In this document: positions 8,654-19,067 of the stretch, piece by piece | Layout: each line of letters begins with the position of its first letter | Numbering within the stretch: position 1 is the first letter of the stretch | Assembly (NCBI GenBank): GCA_001899315.1 | Contig: MOYA01000003.1 | Coordinates: 620,820 to 684,819, forward strand | Direction of reading: 5' to 3' | DNA from: Candidatus Obscuribacter phosphatis | Lineage (GTDB): Bacteria; Cyanobacteriota; Vampirovibrionia; Obscuribacterales; Obscuribacteraceae | Length of the DNA stretch: 64,000 nucleotides | Notes under the pieces: model-generated | What the model saw: the letters and a program-made list of their open reading frames with translations, nothing else | The model's database searches: none | Told to the model about the DNA's origin: nothing | Program-made: the position numbers and the translations under genes

Positions 8654-10648
8654 TCAAGACTTTCTTGCAGCAATAAAGGCTGTCTCGTCCTCAAACAAAA
8701 TCTCCCAGCCCTTCGCAGCCTGCGCCTCTTGACGAATAAATTTCGCAAGCGGAGCTTTTGGCTGCAAGATCACCCAATCGACCTTCAATGCCGCGAGCTT
8801 TTGTTGGAACCCATTCTGACACTCGTTTATTGCCCTATAGTTCAAGACATGCTCATCACCGTACATGTCAAACCTGGTATCAATAAAGACCTTCGGTTTT
8901 CCAGGGCTGCGATAAATGAGAACATCACCAATCTGCGGATCATTGAAGACACGCCCCCGAAGCCTTTCATCGGCTGTAGCCAAGGTCATCGCTTTCTGAC
9001 TGGGCACCTGAAAAGCAGCGGAAGAAGCGGGCAGCTCAGGCTTTACAACCCTACTGGCAATGAGCGAAACCCCGGCAAGTGCACAGAAACAAACTATCGC
9101 TAGTTCACCGGCACCGCCGGCTTTCCATATGTCGAGCGTATGGTGGTCAAAATTCCACCAAAAGCCTTTCAGATGATTCTGAGACTTTATAATCGCCTCG
9201 CCTTTCTCATTCCGCTCAATATGCGCTTTAGGCTCTTCTTTCTTGGCGGCAAACAGTCGGCGCAAGCCGCTCAAAGCCGAGACTTCGCCGACAAGCATCA
9301 GTGCAACAAAAACAATCAGTCGACTGGTCTTGAAAGAATTGAAAATACCAATCGAACCGATCAAAAACGAAATCGATAGTTCGGTAAGCAGCCGGCTGCG
9401 AATCTCGGGTGCAATGGTTCCGGCATTGCGACGATACCAGAGTATGCTGCGAACGAAAGTAAAAACGTAGAGCAGTACAAGGGCGAGATATGGCCAATAG
9501 ATAACCTTGCTAGGGTCCAGAGGTGCCAGTTCCACGATGAACTGATTCATGCGGGAAAAGAAAAGCTCAGGAATATAAAGCCAAAGCCCTATGCCATAGG
9601 GATTTACTAAACTTGCAGCAGCCATACCCAATAAAGCAATCGCAAAAAGCGAAAGCAGATTTTTATTGTCGGCTTTAAAGAATAGCGCCCCGCCAATTGA
9701 GCCCAAAAGACAAGCCGCAACCAGACTGAAAGCCGTTGTAAAGCCAGTGTGCATATTTGCCCAAAGCACCATTAGCGGTGCGGCAACCAGCACAATCGGA
9801 AAGAGCTTTTTGGCGCCGACAAGGTAATCAGCCCGACTATGGTGAATCAACTGCAAATAAATTGACAAAAAGACGAAGGAGAAAATTTCCGGTCGGACAA
9901 GCGTATGAAAGCTAGCACTGAGCATGCCAAGCAAAGTTGCGACTATGGCAAGAAGGAAATTCGATTCGCGCTTCACCGCCACGCTTAGAGGCAGAGACAG
10001 ATAGGCTGTGACAATGCAGCAAGCGGTGAGCATCAGAACAGCCAACAAGCCACCATAAGCGGTGACAACATAAAACAACACTTCCGAAAGCCACTGATAG
10101 AGTACGAAATGACGTCCAGGAAGAGCGCCTGAACTATGACCCAGCTCTGCACCAGAAAGAGCCCCGACAGCGGCAGATCCCACCCGACCCAGCTCTGCAA
10201 AAGTATAAGAAAAAGGATCGGTGCTGGGAATGCTTTGCGACTCGAAGATATAGCGACCAAGCGCCATTAACCAACAAGTATCAGGGTCGTGCAAAGCCGT
10301 ACCGGCCACCCAAGCGCCAGCTAGAAATGACCAGAAGAGCAAGAGCCCCAGCAAGATGCGCGAGCAAGTGTGAGCCAACAATTCCTGTCCTGAAATAATC
10401 AGCTTAGGCGAGTCGGGATTGTTGGTTGGTCCAAACTCAAAGCCTTCATCTCTGGCATAATCAAGCCAATGCTTGCCACCTTCTTTCTGCTCTGCAGAGG
10501 CTTCGGGTCGAGCTGGCTGCTTCTCAATCTCTCCTGAGGCGTCGGGTCGAGCTGGCTGCTTCTCAATCTCTCCTGAGGCGTCGGGTCGAGCTGGCTGCTT
10601 CTCAATCTCGCCCGAGCCTTCGCCTTGAGTTTCTTCGGAATTTGCCAT
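8654..10648 (-). CDS. Polytopic membrane protein, GT-C glycosyltransferase-like
   Basis: Protein of 664 residues. The N-terminal ~45 residues hold three near-identical 13-residue repeats (SGEIEKQPARPDA; DNA about 10500-10625). Then come about ten hydrophobic helices. After the first helix the loop has DPDTCWLMALGRYIFE and STDPFSY, an acidic loop of the kind seen in GT-C-fold lipid-linked sugar transferases. RPEIFSF and WANMHTGF follow in later loops. The C-terminal ~120 residues are soluble, with FIDTRFDMYGDE. It lies 6 bp after guaA, so it is probably co-transcribed, but no functional link is known. Assignment as a glycosyltransferase is tentative; membrane topology is well supported. Confidence 0.75.
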   Translation of the reverse strand: MANSEETQGEGSGEIEKQPARPDASGEIEKQPARPDASGEIEKQPARPEASAEQKEGGKHWLDYARDEGFEFGPTNNPDSPKLIISGQELLAHTCSRILLGLLLFWSFLAGAWVAGTALHDPDTCWLMALGRYIFESQSIPSTDPFSYTFAELGRVGSAAVGALSGAELGHSSGALPGRHFVLYQWLSEVLFYVVTAYGGLLAVLMLTACCIVTAYLSLPLSVAVKRESNFLLAIVATLLGMLSASFHTLVRPEIFSFVFLSIYLQLIHHSRADYLVGAKKLFPIVLVAAPLMVLWANMHTGFTTAFSLVAACLLGSIGGALFFKADNKNLLSLFAIALLGMAAASLVNPYGIGLWLYIPELFFSRMNQFIVELAPLDPSKVIYWPYLALVLLYVFTFVRSILWYRRNAGTIAPEIRSRLLTELSISFLIGSIGIFNSFKTSRLIVFVALMLVGEVSALSGLRRLFAAKKEEPKAHIERNEKGEAIIKSQNHLKGFWWNFDHHTLDIWKAGGAGELAIVCFCALAGVSLIASRVVKPELPASSAAFQVPSQKAMTLATADERLRGRVFNDPQIGDVLIYRSPGKPKVFIDTRFDMYGDEHVLNYRAINECQNGFQQKLAALKVDWVILQPKAPLAKFIRQEAQAAKGWEILFEDETAFIAARKS

Positions 10649-10654
10649 TGAGCC

Positions 10655-12262
<1,608 letters not shown>

Positions 12263-12351
12263 AAATTCCCCCTTAGTTGCCCAACCGGCTATAGCCGACT
12301 ATTATCTTGCAGTGAACCGGTCCATTCCAGCGAAACTGAGGCATTTTTACT

Positions 12352-12867
12352 TTGTCCTTCGATTTTAATGAGCAAAGCGAACTGATAGAGCATCTGCCTA
12401 ACTTTCGAGTAGTTAACGAAAAGCTTTCACGGGGCGGACAGCCCAGTCGTGAAGGCTTCTTAAAACTAAAGAGTTTCGGCGTCAAGACAGTGGTCAATTT
12501 GCGTGAAGACAGTCAGCAAGCCCTAGAAGAAGAAAAACTAGTGCAAGTGCTTGGCATGGACTATGAAAGTATCCCCTTAAATCCTTTCTTCAAGCCGAAA
12601 GACAAAGACATAGAACAGTTTCTTAGATTGGCACTCACCCGCACGCCGCTTTTTGTGCACTGCCTGCACGGTCAAGACCGCACTGGTGCCACTGTTTGCA
12701 TCTATCGCATGCTGGTTGACGGCTTAGACTATACAAGCGCGGTGCAAGAGATGCATTCACTGGGCTTTCATCGTGAGTTTGCCCTGTTGACAGAAATAGT
12801 AGAAGAATACAAGCATCGCCGTTTGCAAGATGTGCTCGCTCTGGACCTCTTCAGCAATGGCATCTAA
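12352..12867 (+). CDS. Dual-specificity/tyrosine-type protein phosphatase
   Basis: Protein of 171 residues with the CX5R loop HCLHGQDRTG (nucleophile Cys104, Arg110), preceded by the RGGQPSREGF and VVNLRED motifs that mark bacterial DSP-like phosphatases; the general acid may be an Asp near 86. Removes phosphate from phospho-Tyr/Ser or small phosphorylated molecules. With several Hanks-type kinases in this window it is a candidate counter-enzyme (inference). The only usable start is TTG 12352, with CTGAGG upstream; a stop codon at 12337 excludes a longer form. It overlaps the next gene by 11 bp, so translation is probably coupled. Confidence 0.85.
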   Translation: MSFDFNEQSELIEHLPNFRVVNEKLSRGGQPSREGFLKLKSFGVKTVVNLREDSQQALEEEKLVQVLGMDYESIPLNPFFKPKDKDIEQFLRLALTRTPLFVHCLHGQDRTGATVCIYRMLVDGLDYTSAVQEMHSLGFHREFALLTEIVEEYKHRRLQDVLALDLFSNGI

Positions 12868-13795
12868 ATTTTCAGCTCTGGTAAAAGATAGGCGAAAAGT
12901 AGAGCTCAAAGAGCTTGCCCTGCCGAAACCAGGACCGCAAGAAGTGCTTGTCAGGGTGGCGCTGGCCGGGCTTTGCCGCACCGATATCTATGCAGCCCGG
13001 GGAGAGCTGTCAACCAAAGATGACTTGATCTTGGGACATGAGCTGGCAGGAACGGTCGAAGCGGTTGGCGCCTCCGTAGACGGACTGAAAGTGGGCACCC
13101 GGGTGACAGTCAATCCGGTTCTGCCTTGCAAGCTGTGCAAAGGTTGCCTGACCCGGGGCATTTGTCTGAACACCGGCTTTGTAGGCATAGATGCCGATGG
13201 CGGATTCGCCGAATTCGCCCTGCTTCCACAAGAGTCAATTATGACCCTAGACAACCGGGTCAGTTTTCTAGCCGCTGCCTATAGCGAACCTGTGGCAGCC
13301 TCACTAGCAGTTCTAAAAAGTGGCATTAGGCCAAGCGAAAATGGCGCTATATTTGGCAAAAACCGTTTCTCTGAACTTTTGCAGTCTATTTTGACTATAT
13401 ACGGCTTTCCAGAGTTGCCGGTAATTGACACTTACCTAACTAAAGCAAACCAAACCGTGCCCGAAGGCGAGTTTGACTATGCTATCGAGACTTTTGCTTC
13501 AAGCGAAGTTATTGCCAAAATGTGTCGGGCGATCAGGCCTGGCGGCAAGCTCATTTTGAAAAGTAGGCAGCATGAACCCATACAGTTCAAGTTGGCTGAT
13601 TTTCTCAAGCGCGAGCCGGTGATTTATGTGCTCAACTATGGCGATTTCGACGAAGCCCTCGAATTACTATCGTCTGAAAAACTAAAGATAGAAAATTTAG
13701 TCGAGGGTCTTTATCCTCTCAAAGACTATGCCTCGGTTTTTGAAAAGGCCGGCTTCGCTGAAGCGAAAAAACTCTTTTTCGACCTTAGTCTTTAG
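12857..13795 (+). CDS. Zinc-type medium-chain dehydrogenase with altered cofactor site
   Basis: Medium-chain dehydrogenase/reductase of 312 residues. Catalytic-zinc residues Cys40 and His61-Glu62 (LGHELAG) are present, as are four structural-zinc cysteines (91, 94, 97, 103; C-x2-C-x2-C-x5-C). The GroES-like half is canonical. The Rossmann half is short and its glycine motif, normally GxGxxG, reads AIFGKNRFSEL, so NAD(P) binding is doubtful or changed. Typical members have about 340 residues. Start ATG 12857 lies inside the end of the phosphatase gene (coupled translation); the longer reading from 12830 has no family support. Substrate unknown; sequence is otherwise intact. Confidence 0.82.
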   Translation: MASKFSALVKDRRKVELKELALPKPGPQEVLVRVALAGLCRTDIYAARGELSTKDDLILGHELAGTVEAVGASVDGLKVGTRVTVNPVLPCKLCKGCLTRGICLNTGFVGIDADGGFAEFALLPQESIMTLDNRVSFLAAAYSEPVAASLAVLKSGIRPSENGAIFGKNRFSELLQSILTIYGFPELPVIDTYLTKANQTVPEGEFDYAIETFASSEVIAKMCRAIRPGGKLILKSRQHEPIQFKLADFLKREPVIYVLNYGDFDEALELLSSEKLKIENLVEGLYPLKDYASVFEKAGFAEAKKLFFDLSL

Positions 13796-14198
13796 CAAAA
13801 ATGCTCGGTTAGTAGCCTGAAAGAAGCCTGGCAGACAGAAGTCAAACAGTTTAAGACTGCAAACTACAAAAGAAAGCCAGAAAAACAGAAGCTAGAGCCC
13901 TTTCTAGACCTAGACCTTAGCTTTCACGCTAGCCCAACGAACATAGACTCTTTCAGCTTGCGCTAAATCAGATTGGCGCAGCTAGCATGAGTGTTTACTA
14001 ATAAAAGAGCAAAGTGCCATGCAATCATGACTTGCTCTTAGATTAGAGAGAAAAGTAGGGTCAGATTATCAATCTAACTCTTTAGTCGAGAAAAAAAGTC
14101 AAAAACAGCTAACCAACGCCACCGCTGAACTCTGCCACTGCATCTTTATGCGGTCGGTTTAGTTCGGCATTTTTCTAACCACAAACCGAAAGAAAACT
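13796..14198. other. Intergenic stretch, no gene seen
   Basis: About 400 bp of AT-rich sequence without a plausible ORF, tRNA or terminator with a T-run. CGGTTT (about 14155) and AAACCG (about 14182) form a weak inverted pair shortly before the Shine-Dalgarno-like GAAAGAAAA of the next gene. The base composition changes sharply to GC-rich at 14199. Confidence 0.5.
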
Positions 14199-14753
14199 AT
14201 GAACAAAGAAATGCACCATGCTGAGCAAGGAGGGCTCAGCCAGACACCTGTCATTGTCAAAGCCCAAGCAGTCGAAACCATTCTCGTGGTCATCGACATG
14301 CAGCCGGGCTATCCTGCCGCCTTAGACGCGGTTACCCAGTGGTTCGTCAAACAAGAAATCCAGAAACAGATGGAGCAGAACCTGCCCGTCATTCTGGTCG
14401 AGTTCGACGCGCACGAGATGGGCGAGACCCTCCAACCGCTCCGAGACCTTCTTGCCGGCTACAAGCGCCTCAAGGTCGTCTCCAAAAGCCAAAACGACGG
14501 CTCAAAGGAAGTGATCGCAGCCTGCCGCATCCTCAGCGGAAACAACTCTTTCAGCCTCAGAGTCTGCGGTGTCAACAGCGACGCCTGCGTGCTGGAGACT
14601 GTGCAAGGGTTGAGCGAGAAGCTGCCTCTGACGAGCATCGTCGTTCCGCAGGACGCCTGCAATTGCCTGACCGGCAAAGATAACGACGTTTGGGTGGAAG
14701 ACTTTCCGGCTTTGCCCAATGTCGTGGTCGAACTGCACGCTCGAGGTAGCTGA
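14199..14753 (+). CDS. Isochorismatase-like cysteine hydrolase
   Basis: Protein of 184 residues in the isochorismatase/nicotinamidase fold. The catalytic Asp33 is in VVIDMQPGY, a Lys lies near 96 (VVSKSQNDGS) and the nucleophile Cys130 is in GVNSDACVLETV. The family hydrolyses amides or enol ethers; the VNSDAC motif resembles nicotinamidase-type members, but the metal-binding DxHxxxH of nicotinamidase is not evident, so the substrate is unassigned. The gene has GC-rich codons unlike its flanks and lies about 100 bp upstream of an S41 peptidase of the same composition, probably the same transcript. Confidence 0.85.
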   Translation: MNKEMHHAEQGGLSQTPVIVKAQAVETILVVIDMQPGYPAALDAVTQWFVKQEIQKQMEQNLPVILVEFDAHEMGETLQPLRDLLAGYKRLKVVSKSQNDGSKEVIAACRILSGNNSFSLRVCGVNSDACVLETVQGLSEKLPLTSIVVPQDACNCLTGKDNDVWVEDFPALPNVVVELHARGS

Positions 14754-14856
14754 TGCCGAGAGCACCTTCTTCCTAACCCGCTCGGAATCAGTTGGAAAGA
14801 AATTCTGCCCGAATTACTTTCCAACTGGTTTCGAGCCCTTTTACGCGGAGCAACCT

Positions 14857-15855
14857 ATGAAACAAAAGCAACGAATAAGCGAGAGGCAGCGCGCTCTCGC
14901 TCTCTATCATGCGGTTGTGCAAGCCCTGCGCAGCAACTTCTATGACCGCGATAGGCTCGAAAGGGCGCTTGCGGCTGAGAAGCGACCGCGATTCGGCGAT
15001 GAGACGGGCGCTTTGGCGGCCATCGACCGGCTGCTTGCGGCGCTCGGTGACACCTACACCGAAAGGTTGGTGGAACCGTCCCAGACCTCGGTGAAAGTGC
15101 AGCCGGCGCCACAGTCTGAGGCTCCTCAAAGCCCAGACCAGTCTGAACCGGAGGAGATTCGCGCTGTCATCGGCGGCAACGGCATCGCCTACATGCACAT
15201 CGCCAACTTCGACAAGCCAGGCTTGCGAGATCGTCTCATCGCCAAGGCTTTGAAGATCAAGGACCATCGTGGTCTCATCCTCGACCTGCGCAACAACCGC
15301 GGCGGTCGTATGGACGAAGCCCTGGCGGTGCTGGCTGTCTTCATCGAGAACGGTGTGCTGGGCACGATCAAGAACCGCACCGAACCTGGAGTGATCGAAA
15401 GCCGCAGATTCTGCGTCAACGACACGCAGTTCTTCGCCGAAGTCGAAGTGGAAGGCCCCGGCAAAGCGCCTCGGCATATCTTCTTCGACCGACCGCCCTG
15501 CCTGCTCGGCGGTCGACCGCTGGTCATCTTGATCAACAGTCGCACTGCCAGCGCGGCTGAGATGTTGACCGCTTCACTGGTGGAGAACTCCGAGCCAGGC
15601 AAGGTCACCTTGGTCGGCAGCGACAGCACTCCCGGCAAGGGCATCGGTCAGGTCGACGTCGAGGTCTGCAAGTTTGGCTCTCGGGTCAAGCTGCGCATCA
15701 CCCGCAGTCACTGGTTTACCCCTTCGGGTCAGTGGCTGGGCGACTGCGGGCAGACAGTGCGCGAAAGCATCGAACCGGAAGTCGTCGTCGAAGGCGATAG
15801 CGGTATCGAAGGTCTGACGGCAGCTCGAGCCGCCCTCGACAAACTGCTCAGCTGA
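14857..15855 (+). CDS. S41-family (C-terminal processing) peptidase, no PDZ or signal peptide
   Basis: Protein of 332 residues. The S41 core has DLRNNRGG at 143-150, the nucleophile Ser near 232 (NSRTASAAEM) and Lys261 (GSDSTPGKGIGQ), giving the Ser-Lys dyad of Ctp/Tsp peptidases. Usual members have an export signal and a PDZ domain before the core. Here the N-terminal 100 residues are helical and charged, without either, so the enzyme seems cytosolic and its substrate recognition must differ. ATG 14857 has GGAG six bases upstream; the reading from 14719 overlaps the isochorismatase gene and has no support. A strong GC hairpin follows the stop. Confidence 0.88.
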   Translation: MKQKQRISERQRALALYHAVVQALRSNFYDRDRLERALAAEKRPRFGDETGALAAIDRLLAALGDTYTERLVEPSQTSVKVQPAPQSEAPQSPDQSEPEEIRAVIGGNGIAYMHIANFDKPGLRDRLIAKALKIKDHRGLILDLRNNRGGRMDEALAVLAVFIENGVLGTIKNRTEPGVIESRRFCVNDTQFFAEVEVEGPGKAPRHIFFDRPPCLLGGRPLVILINSRTASAAEMLTASLVENSEPGKVTLVGSDSTPGKGIGQVDVEVCKFGSRVKLRITRSHWFTPSGQWLGDCGQTVRESIEPEVVVEGDSGIEGLTAARAALDKLLS

Positions 15856-15880
15856 GGTTCGCCAAAGCCGGCAGATCTAT

Positions 15881-15924
15881 GGGTCGCCCCGGGAGAGAAA
15901 GCAATTTCCTCCCGGGGTTCACCC
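15881..15924 (+). terminator. GC-rich hairpin, possible terminator
   Basis: Stem CCCCGGGAG (15887-15895) pairs perfectly with CTCCCGGGG (15909-15917), with flanking GGGT/ACCC able to extend it. There is no T-run after it, so factor-independent termination is uncertain. It lies 26 bp after the S41 peptidase stop. Confidence 0.6.
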
Positions 15925-16266
15925 AACCGGACCGTACCAAAAACATATGAAGTAGCCAGTCTCTCTAGATTTTTCTTTTTCGCCCACTTACTACCCCACC
16001 TAGTAAACACAAACACCCAAAGAAGAGCAGGATGGCTGTGCTAGTCTATTTACTGTCATTTTCTACGACATTCTATAGTCTGACTAAATTTAGTACTACA
16101 CTTCTAGCCACACGATCAGAATTCACTTTGCCGAAAAAACTGGTTCAACTTGGATTTAACTCTAGATTTGAGTTTGCTTTCGCGCTCACTTTAAAATCTC
16201 GGTTATGCCAAGCAAAAACAGAGAGCCAAAGCTTGACTGCAGCGTCATTGGCAAAGCAAGCAGCGC
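15925..16266. other. Intergenic stretch, no convincing gene
   Basis: About 340 bp of AT-rich DNA between convergent genes. An 83-codon ORF (16032-16283) overlaps the end of the minus-strand gene, has no Shine-Dalgarno and no recognisable domain; I do not call it. Confidence 0.5.
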
Positions 16267-18414
16267 TTAAGAGTCAGACTTAAGTAGATCGCCGTATTGC
16301 AAATAAATCTTGCCTCGGTTGCGCGCCTCATCCAGAGTCAGCTCGCAAGCGCCCAAAAGCGAATTGAGATTGGTAAAGTCGTCAGGAATGGAAGCAGAAG
16401 CGAAAGTAAGCGAAAGCTTGCGTCCTTCCATACCGGCCAAAGCAGTTTCGGTCAAATATTTAGTGATTTTTTTGACAAAGACTTTGACGCCGGCAGGACC
16501 GGTATCGGGCAACATAATGGCGAAGTCATAGGCTTCATAATGTCCAACCACATCGGTATGCCTTTTCTTGGCGGTAATCCGCCTGGCGGCATCGGCGACC
16601 GCCGCACCGGGCAAGACCCGGCGCTTGACACCACCCTCGGTGACAACTTCGTCGCGCATCTCAAAGAGAACCACCGAGAGCGTGCCGCGACTTCTGTAAA
16701 TGCGGAAGAACTCTTCTTCGAGGAAATATAGAAAAGCGGGATAAATAAAGAGACCGGTATCTTCTCTTCGCAAGCTCATCATCACTGACTGAATGAGAGT
16801 GCCATCTATTTTCTTGGGCACGACGGTGAGTTGTTTCGGGGCAACCGAAGCCGGTGGATTAGAAATATCGACCAACTCGAATGAAACCATGTGATAGATC
16901 GCTTCAACCAATTTTAGTCTAGGCATCTTAGACGACTTGGCCAGGTCGGCTAAGGTCTGCCTGCCGTCCAGCTTGATATAAATACCAGCCATAACCTCAG
17001 GGTCCATCGGCGCTTCCTGAGACGCTATCTGCATGAACTGAGCCTTGGTCAAACTAGCATCGGCTCTCACAAAAGTAGAATTTGCCGACATGCCATAATC
17101 TTGCAATTCCTTGACCAGATGCGCCATCTGACGATGATTAGCAAGCAAAACTTCAGCCGGGGTTTCAACCGTACGCTTCATGCCAACGGTTGATATACCA
17201 GTCGAAAGAGAGAATGAGCCATCGCCCAAGAGTAAAATCTCAGTAAGCGCCTCATCGCCGGTCAATTCTCCAAGCATAGCTTGCAAGACTTCGCCCTGGT
17301 TCAAATAAAGCACCGCCGCCGCGTCTTTAGTATCGACTCGTAGCCTGCCGCTTACTTTGGCACCCTTATATTGCTTGAGCAGCTTGATCAAAGAAATACT
17401 CTTCAAATCACCTTGTTCAGGCACAGCCGGTCTATCTTCGATTGGTCGATCTTGAGAAGAAGCAGGGCGCTGCCCGGTCTGGTTGCCCGGTTGCGCCTGG
17501 GGAGAAGGCTGTGGTCTAGATACGGCATTCTGTGGGGTGACCTGGCGAAAAGCTTCCTGCCCAGGGTTGGGGTTTGGCGATTGAGCCTGATTCGCATTGG
17601 GGACGGCTCCCGCGTTAGAGCCAGGCACAGAGCCAGCGCCGGAACCATAACCAGCATTAGAACTAGAAACAGCTGAACTTTGCGACTCGACTCGCCTTGG
17701 TCTCTCGATTTCCTTGAAATAATTCGGCGGCGGAGTAGTGCCTTCTGACTGGCTCGATTTTGCGGCGGCAGCCTGACCTGACGGTGCAGACGGTATCGGC
17801 GGCGGTGCGGATGCCGGTGTTGGTGTTGGTGTCGGTGTCGGTGTTGAAGTTGGTGCTGAAACTGGTGCTGAAGTCGGCATCGGCTTGGGCGCTGGCGCCG
17901 GTCGAGAAACTGGCTCAGGGTCTGGTATTGGTCTAAACTCAGCTGTAACCGGTCGCTCTACCGAACGAGAAGGTCTGGCAGGCTCAATGGTAACCGGCTT
18001 CTCAGTGTTCTGCGCCGACTGGCTCTGCGCCGACTGGCTCTGCGCCTGCAATTTATCTAAAGCAGTATTGCGCGCCTCTCTGGTCCGGTTCAATCTTGAA
18101 GCATCATCTGGACGCATAGCAGCCGATGAAGCCCCTTGCACAGCATTCAAGACCTGGTTGTAGACCATCAAAATGTCATGCCCGACACATTGGCATAGTT
18201 CTATCTTGCGCCCGGCTTTCTCGCAGTAGAGCTGCCAAATCAGCTTTCGCTCCTTGAGAGTGCTCACTACTTCGAGCGTAATCAGCAAATTATCGGCATT
18301 GCGCCAACTGGCATACTGCTTCTCGCCACCCTTTTGGACAGCCTTTGAAAGCATCTGGTGCAAGACCGGGATATCCGGCGCATTGCGAAGTTGCATGCCG
18401 CCTTTTTTGATCAT
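16267..18414 (-). CDS. DUF4388 (PatA N-terminal-like) protein with degenerate GGDEF domain
   Basis: Protein of 715 residues. The N-terminal ~120 residues are a unique globular region with Cys pairs. A proline/serine-rich disordered linker (about 120-330, including a PTPTPTPTP run) follows. A DUF4388/PATAN-type domain (about 335-480) has DLKSISLIKLLKQYKGAKVSGRL and the LYLNQGEVLQAMLGE signature. The C-terminal ~170 residues have the diguanylate-cyclase fold, but the GGDEF position reads EAYDF, so catalysis is very unlikely; it may bind a nucleotide or serve as a docking domain. PATAN proteins often connect two-component or gliding/motility signalling. ATG 18414 lies 4 bp after the rlpA stop, so rlpA is its operon partner. 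Confidence 0.8.
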   Translation of the reverse strand: MIKKGGMQLRNAPDIPVLHQMLSKAVQKGGEKQYASWRNADNLLITLEVVSTLKERKLIWQLYCEKAGRKIELCQCVGHDILMVYNQVLNAVQGASSAAMRPDDASRLNRTREARNTALDKLQAQSQSAQSQSAQNTEKPVTIEPARPSRSVERPVTAEFRPIPDPEPVSRPAPAPKPMPTSAPVSAPTSTPTPTPTPTPASAPPPIPSAPSGQAAAAKSSQSEGTTPPPNYFKEIERPRRVESQSSAVSSSNAGYGSGAGSVPGSNAGAVPNANQAQSPNPNPGQEAFRQVTPQNAVSRPQPSPQAQPGNQTGQRPASSQDRPIEDRPAVPEQGDLKSISLIKLLKQYKGAKVSGRLRVDTKDAAAVLYLNQGEVLQAMLGELTGDEALTEILLLGDGSFSLSTGISTVGMKRTVETPAEVLLANHRQMAHLVKELQDYGMSANSTFVRADASLTKAQFMQIASQEAPMDPEVMAGIYIKLDGRQTLADLAKSSKMPRLKLVEAIYHMVSFELVDISNPPASVAPKQLTVVPKKIDGTLIQSVMMSLRREDTGLFIYPAFLYFLEEEFFRIYRSRGTLSVVLFEMRDEVVTEGGVKRRVLPGAAVADAARRITAKKRHTDVVGHYEAYDFAIMLPDTGPAGVKVFVKKITKYLTETALAGMEGRKLSLTFASASIPDDFTNLNSLLGACELTLDEARNRGKIYLQYGDLLKSDS

Positions 18415-18418
18415 AGCC

Positions 18419-18997
18419 CTATTCCGACTTTTCTAGAATGGTGCAAGCTACTTGCACTGTGCCCGCCCTCAGCATGCCTAATTGGCTTGCCGCCGCATGC
18501 GATAGGTCGATTACTTTAGATGGGGTAAAGGGTCCCCGGTCATTAATCACTACAACACAACTGGTGCCGTTCACTTTATTGGTCACCTTTACCCTGGTGC
18601 CGAAAGGCAAAGTGCGATGCGCCGCCGTCAATTTCTCCCGGTGCAAAACATGACCAGAGGCGGTTCTTTTGCCGTAAAAGCTATGATGATAATAGTCGGC
18701 CCAGCCTATAAAATGCGGCTTTTCGCAGGCTTTGGCAGCTGACTGACCTTTTGCTGTCGGAAGAGATGTCTTGCTCTCTTTTGCAGCTGCCGACTTCTCC
18801 GAAAGAGCTGATTTAGCAGCAGAGTCCGAAATATCAATGAGATTAATGGCTCCGGCTTCTCTAAACGAGAAATGCTCCGGTCCAATGGCTTCGGCAAACT
18901 CTTCGGCCGTAGCCTCAATCTGCTCAATTTGGGCTTGAGCCGGAGCCGCGAAAGAGAAGCTCAAGCCCAAAAGAACGGCTGAGAGCCCAAGCTGCAT
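18419..18997 (-). CDS. rlpA: RlpA-like septal/envelope lytic transglycosylase
   Basis: Protein of 192 residues with a signal peptide (hydrophobic LSAVLLGLSFSFA, cleavage likely after AQA near residue 21) and a C-terminal double-psi beta-barrel: GWADYYHHSFYGKRTASG, LPFGTRVKVTN, VVINDRGPF and IDLSHAAASQLG. The catalytic Asp of RlpA is in NDRGPF. It cleaves naked glycan strands of peptidoglycan in the periplasm. It lacks a lipobox and a SPOR domain. ATG 18997 was chosen because the signal peptide starts there; the ORF extends 43 codons further without features. It lies directly upstream of the DUF4388 gene. Confidence 0.88.
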   Translation of the reverse strand: MQLGLSAVLLGLSFSFAAPAQAQIEQIEATAEEFAEAIGPEHFSFREAGAINLIDISDSAAKSALSEKSAAAKESKTSLPTAKGQSAAKACEKPHFIGWADYYHHSFYGKRTASGHVLHREKLTAAHRTLPFGTRVKVTNKVNGTSCVVVINDRGPFTPSKVIDLSHAAASQLGMLRAGTVQVACTILEKSE

Positions 18998-19067
18998 ATT
19001 CAAGCTAGGGAAACAAGGTCTTGACAAGACTCCTCCTGCTTTGCTCCCTAATACTACCTCAGATTGG

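Noticed and set aside
16032..16283. 83-codon plus-strand ORF before the DUF4388 gene end
   Set aside because: No Shine-Dalgarno, no recognisable domain, overlaps the end of a convergent gene.
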